A DNA stretch of 7,803 bases from an uncultured Myxococcales bacterium (GTDB lineage Bacteria; Myxococcota_A; UBA9042). Position numbers and translations under genes: made by a program. Under the pieces are notes generated by a model, which was given only the letters and a program-made list of their open reading frames with translations, was not told the DNA's origin and did no database searches. Of this stretch, positions 4,976-7,803 are shown in pieces. Positions within the stretch are counted from its first letter, which is position 1. Each line of letters opens with the position of its first letter. The DNA lies in NCBI GenBank assembly GCA_903917305.1, contig CAIXAA010000412.1:1-7803 (forward strand), given 5' to 3'.

Positions 4976-6889
4976 TTACCAGTTCGCTTCGATGGTGGCC
5001 TTCGATCGCCACACATTCCACAGCTGATCCGGTTGTCTTTCGCGGTCTTGGAACTTGTGGACGTACTCGAGGTAGTAGCGCAGCTTCATGCCGCCGAACA
5101 GGATGTCCAGCGTCACGCCCCCGGTCTGCTTGTCCGTCACGTCGTTGCCGTAGCCCAACTGCAGGGTGCCCGTGCGCTTTTGCTCGTCCCAGTGGTCGAT
5201 CTGGCCAATCAGGCCGACCTTGACGCCGTCATAGACCGGCAGCGTGGCGTGGGCGCGGCCGATGAAGATGTTGCCGTGGTAGTCGTCGTCCGCGGTCGTG
5301 TGGCTGCGGAAGTCGTCGTCGCGGATGTACTTTCCCTTGAGTTCCACATCGAGGCCGCGGCCGATGTCGAACTGGTGCCCGGCCAGCACCATGGCGATCT
5401 GGCTGCGGCGGTCCTGGTTGCGGTGGTAGACCGAGCGCGGGTCGCGGCCGCGGTCCGTCACGTTGGCGTAGTCGTACAGCGCCGTGTCCGTGAAGCCGTC
5501 GCCGTGCAGGAAGTCCGGGTATGTGTTGTCGACGTCGCGGTTCTGCTTGTTCGTGTTGTAGCCGATGAAGGAGTACTCGGCTTTCAGGCGGTTGTCGCCG
5601 CGGTCGTACGACAGCACGCCGGTGCCGCCGGTCCAGCCGATGCAGCTCTCCACCCACTGGTCGTCGAAGTCAATGAACTCATTGGCCAGGTTCAAGGTCG
5701 GCAGCTGCCCGCCGCCGCCGACGAAGCCGTCGGTCAGCAGCACGTCCGCCTCGCGCCGCGAGCCGAAGATCGCGTTCCACTCGGCGCCGATGTTGAAGTA
5801 CTCGGCCTGCAGCGACCAGCCCGAATCGAAGGGGTCGTTCGCCGAAAAACGCAAGGTTCCCGCGAAGTCCTGCGTGTCCTTGTAGACCACGGGAAAGACG
5901 CCCTGGTTGCGCGCGACGCCGTTGGCGACGAGGTTCTGGTTGATGGTCTGCGCCGAAAAGCCAAGCAGGCCGGTGATGTGCAGCGTGTCGCTCAGGTCGC
6001 TCTCGATGTCCACGGTGCCGTTGTAGCTGGCGAAGCGCGTCAGCAGGTCGACGGCGTGGTTGGCCTGGCAGCCGGCGATGGCGTTGCCCAGCTTGTCCAG
6101 GCAGCTCGGGTTCTTCGACCCGACCGCGTCCGGATCGCTCAGGTCGACTTCCAGATCCTGCGTCGTGTCCGCGACAAAGCGCACGGCCGTGCCGTCCGCG
6201 ACCTGCCAGCGCAAGCTGCCCGCGTAGGCCCAGTCGCGCGACCAGAAAGCGTTGCTCAGCGCCGGATCGCCGATGCCGGTCGACCACCACGGTCCGGCCC
6301 ACAGCTTGGGCAACGCGATGATGCCCAACTGGTATTGCACGTCATTGCCGACGTGGCCCGCCGCGAAGTAGCCGCGGCCGTTGTCGCGATCGATGTAGCG
6401 CACCTTGCCGATGGTCCACGGGTTGAACATGCCGAGATCGGAGGAGCCGGCGCGCAGCCAGTCGATGCCCAAGATGCCAGGCATCACCTGGATGTACGTG
6501 CCGCGCAGCTTCATGTACGACGCGGAGTTCATGCCCTCCGAATCGCCGGACGTGTTGATGGCGCCGCCGTAGAAGTCGTTGCCGCTCTCCCACCAGTCGT
6601 GCCAGCGCTCCCCGAAGCGCGAGGCGAGGCGCGCGCCGGTCTCGACGAAGCTGCTGACCTTGCCGCGGATGTTGAGCTCCAACTCCGACCCGACGCCGTT
6701 GTTGCCGGAGATCGTGTCCGGCCAGAACGGGTTGCCCAGGCCGACCAGACCCTGGCTGTCGTTGTTCTGGTACAGGTGCTTGGTGTAGATGCGGCCGTCG
6801 ATCTCGAACTTGCCGATGTCGGCCCACGCCGGCGCGGACAAGCTGAGCGCCCCGAGGAGCAGGCACAGGCGCAAAAGGTGACGGCGCAT
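4976..6889 (-). CDS. Outer-membrane beta-barrel (porin-like) protein
   Basis: This is a 637-residue protein. Residues 1-23 are a signal peptide with a clean AWA cleavage site. The remainder is dominated by alternating polar/hydrophobic strands rich in Gly, Tyr, Trp, Asp and Asn, for example 'GSELELNIRGKVSSFVETGARLASRF', 'LQAEYFNIGAEW', 'LDVELKGKYIRDDDF' and 'MKLRYYLEYVHKF'. The chain ends '...ATIEANW', an aromatic terminal residue typical of Bam-inserted barrels. Cys263 and Cys274 bracket a predicted loop and could form a disulfide; a third cysteine is at 416. The length suits a large barrel. It starts 15 bases after the DOMON-like gene and is followed by a tetrahaem cytochrome gene, so a role in an outer-membrane electron conduit or in uptake of a respiratory substrate is plausible. 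I cannot assign a named family such as MtrB. No haem motif is present in the protein itself. Confidence 0.85.
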   Translation of the reverse strand: MRRHLLRLCLLLGALSLSAPAWADIGKFEIDGRIYTKHLYQNNDSQGLVGLGNPFWPDTISGNNGVGSELELNIRGKVSSFVETGARLASRFGERWHDWWESGNDFYGGAINTSGDSEGMNSASYMKLRGTYIQVMPGILGIDWLRAGSSDLGMFNPWTIGKVRYIDRDNGRGYFAAGHVGNDVQYQLGIIALPKLWAGPWWSTGIGDPALSNAFWSRDWAYAGSLRWQVADGTAVRFVADTTQDLEVDLSDPDAVGSKNPSCLDKLGNAIAGCQANHAVDLLTRFASYNGTVDIESDLSDTLHITGLLGFSAQTINQNLVANGVARNQGVFPVVYKDTQDFAGTLRFSANDPFDSGWSLQAEYFNIGAEWNAIFGSRREADVLLTDGFVGGGGQLPTLNLANEFIDFDDQWVESCIGWTGGTGVLSYDRGDNRLKAEYSFIGYNTNKQNRDVDNTYPDFLHGDGFTDTALYDYANVTDRGRDPRSVYHRNQDRRSQIAMVLAGHQFDIGRGLDVELKGKYIRDDDFRSHTTADDDYHGNIFIGRAHATLPVYDGVKVGLIGQIDHWDEQKRTGTLQLGYGNDVTDKQTGGVTLDILFGGMKLRYYLEYVHKFQDRERQPDQLWNVWRSKATIEANW

Positions 6890-6904
6890 GCTGGCGGCCT
6901 TGGC

Positions 6905-7744
6905 TCAGGGAGTGGGGTAGATCATCGGCAAGTGGGCGACCTTGCTGCCGCAGGTGTACGCGAGCGCCTTGTGTTGCTCGGCAATCTCGGACTTGTCGCC
7001 TTTGGCGCTTCCCGCAAGGATGTCCAGGATGTGCGGATCGCACTCGCCGTCGTTGCCGCCGCCGAAGCGGTGCGCGCCGGTGATCTCGTTGACGCGGCGC
7101 GTGAGGATGTCGCCCTTGTCCGGGTAGCCCTCGTTGGACTGCACGACGACCTGGAAGCCCCAGCCCGCTGCCGGCGCACCGCCGAGGTCCGACTTCTTGA
7201 CGACCGCGACGATGGTCTTGCCCGATGCGCGCGTCGACTTTGGAATGACCGCGGCGCCCTTCATGGCGCCGGCCTTGGCGCGCAACTCGGCAGACAGACG
7301 GCTCTTTCCCTGCGGGGACAGCAGCACGACCTTGTCCCACGCCTCATCGTCGGCAAAGCGCGCGGCGCCGAGGCCCGGCAGCGGCTCCACGAAGCCCTTG
7401 CCCTTCTGGTGGTCCATGTCGATGTAGATCTGCACGAACTGCAAGGAAAAGCCGTTGCCGTCCCATTCCTTGGAGTTCCACGGATCCTCGATCGTCGCGC
7501 CGAGCGTCACGCGGAACTCGATGTCGTCGCCGCGCTCCGTCATCTCCACCTTGCGGAGATCGAAGGACTTCGGCTTGTACACCGGATCGGTCGGGTACTT
7601 GTAGCCGCCCGGACCGTCGTCGTCGTCGGCGGGGTCGCTGAGCGTCAAGCTCCAGCCGGCCGCCCAGGCGTACAGCGGCACCGCGAGGCAGGCAAGGACA
7701 ATGAAAAAGCTGACTTGGCGAATCGAGGGGCGAGAGACGAACAT
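6905..7744 (-). CDS. Exported glucodextranase C-terminal/DOMON-like domain protein
   Basis: This 279-residue protein has a signal peptide ending near YAWAA29. The mature part is almost entirely one domain of the glucodextranase C-terminal type (DOMON-like beta sandwich). Diagnostic features are the acidic 'SDPADDDDGPGGYKYPTD' (36-53) with 'FDLRKVEM' (61-68). These are followed by 'DPWNS..W.GNGFSLQFVQIYIDMDH' (87-112) with an aromatic-rich strand, and 'HRFGGGNDGECDPHILDIL' (225-243) with 'AEQHKALAYTCG' (255-266). The family often binds calcium or sugar, and related DOMON domains can bind haem. Cys235 and Cys265 may form a disulfide. The ribosome site GGAG lies four bases before the ATG. The frame is open upstream to the window edge, but the signal peptide argues for this start. 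It is the first visible gene of the operon with the outer-membrane barrel and, probably, the cytochrome. No catalytic module is attached, so it is not itself a glucodextranase. Confidence 0.85.
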   Translation of the reverse strand: MFVSRPSIRQVSFFIVLACLAVPLYAWAAGWSLTLSDPADDDDGPGGYKYPTDPVYKPKSFDLRKVEMTERGDDIEFRVTLGATIEDPWNSKEWDGNGFSLQFVQIYIDMDHQKGKGFVEPLPGLGAARFADDEAWDKVVLLSPQGKSRLSAELRAKAGAMKGAAVIPKSTRASGKTIVAVVKKSDLGGAPAAGWGFQVVVQSNEGYPDKGDILTRRVNEITGAHRFGGGNDGECDPHILDILAGSAKGDKSEIAEQHKALAYTCGSKVAHLPMIYPTP

Positions 7745-7803
7745 GGCGCTCCGGGCGACGGCGCATGTGGCGCAACTGCTCGGCTTGTCGCGCGCATGGC
7801 CCA
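7745..7803 (-). other. Upstream edge of the barrel/cytochrome operon
   Basis: Only 59 bases are visible. They include the GGAG ribosome site (7749-7752) but no recognisable promoter. Whether an additional gene precedes in the same operon cannot be judged from this window. Confidence 0.3.

Noticed and set aside
6342..7340. 332-codon - strand frame overlapping the barrel and DOMON-like genes
   Set aside because: Arg/Gly/Pro-rich shadow of two convincing signal-peptide proteins in another frame.
7745..7803. Upstream extension of the DOMON-like protein containing CATCA, reminiscent of a haem motif
   Set aside because: It lacks the histidine of CXXCH, and extension would place the signal peptide internally. 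The ATG at 7744 has a proper ribosome site.

Overview
The window is GC-rich with dense coding. It holds seven protein-coding genes in two convergent blocks, three on the + strand and four on the - strand. The PEGA-domain protein with a C-terminal pair of membrane segments, the multihaem cytochrome, the contractile-injection tube protein and a near-consensus sigma-54 promoter together suggest a Gram-negative, delta-proteobacteria-like organism. Myxococcota is my best guess, but no rRNA or other phylogenetic marker is present, so this is an inference.

+ strand (13-2956): a tightly coupled three-gene operon. First is an exported TPR/PEGA protein with two C-terminal hydrophobic segments. It overlaps by TTGA a small cysteine-rich YkgJ-type metal-chelating protein with a TTG start. 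That gene in turn overlaps by ATGA a lipoprotein-like member of the amidohydrolase-3 (YtcJ) family. This last protein keeps the family scaffold but has lost essentially every metal-binding and catalytic residue, plus the C-terminal catalytic segment, so it looks like an intact pseudoenzyme.

- strand, read right to left (7744-2973): a periplasmic glucodextranase-C/DOMON-like protein, then a 637-residue outer-membrane beta-barrel 15 bases later, then after a 147-base symmetry-rich gap a four-haem periplasmic c-type cytochrome. Together these look like an outer-membrane respiratory or electron-transfer module. A strong stem-loop follows the cytochrome. Beyond it, behind its own sigma-54-like promoter, lies a T4 gp19-family tube protein of the kind used by extracellular contractile injection systems (eCIS). 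It carries a highly unusual N-terminal array of three near-identical 41-residue repeats plus a partial fourth.

The two blocks meet tail to tail at about 2956-2973, where an inverted repeat contains both stop codons. The most novel items are the repeat-fused orphan tube protein with its dedicated promoter, and the catalytically dead amidohydrolase in a coupled operon with a PEGA and a metal-chelating protein.
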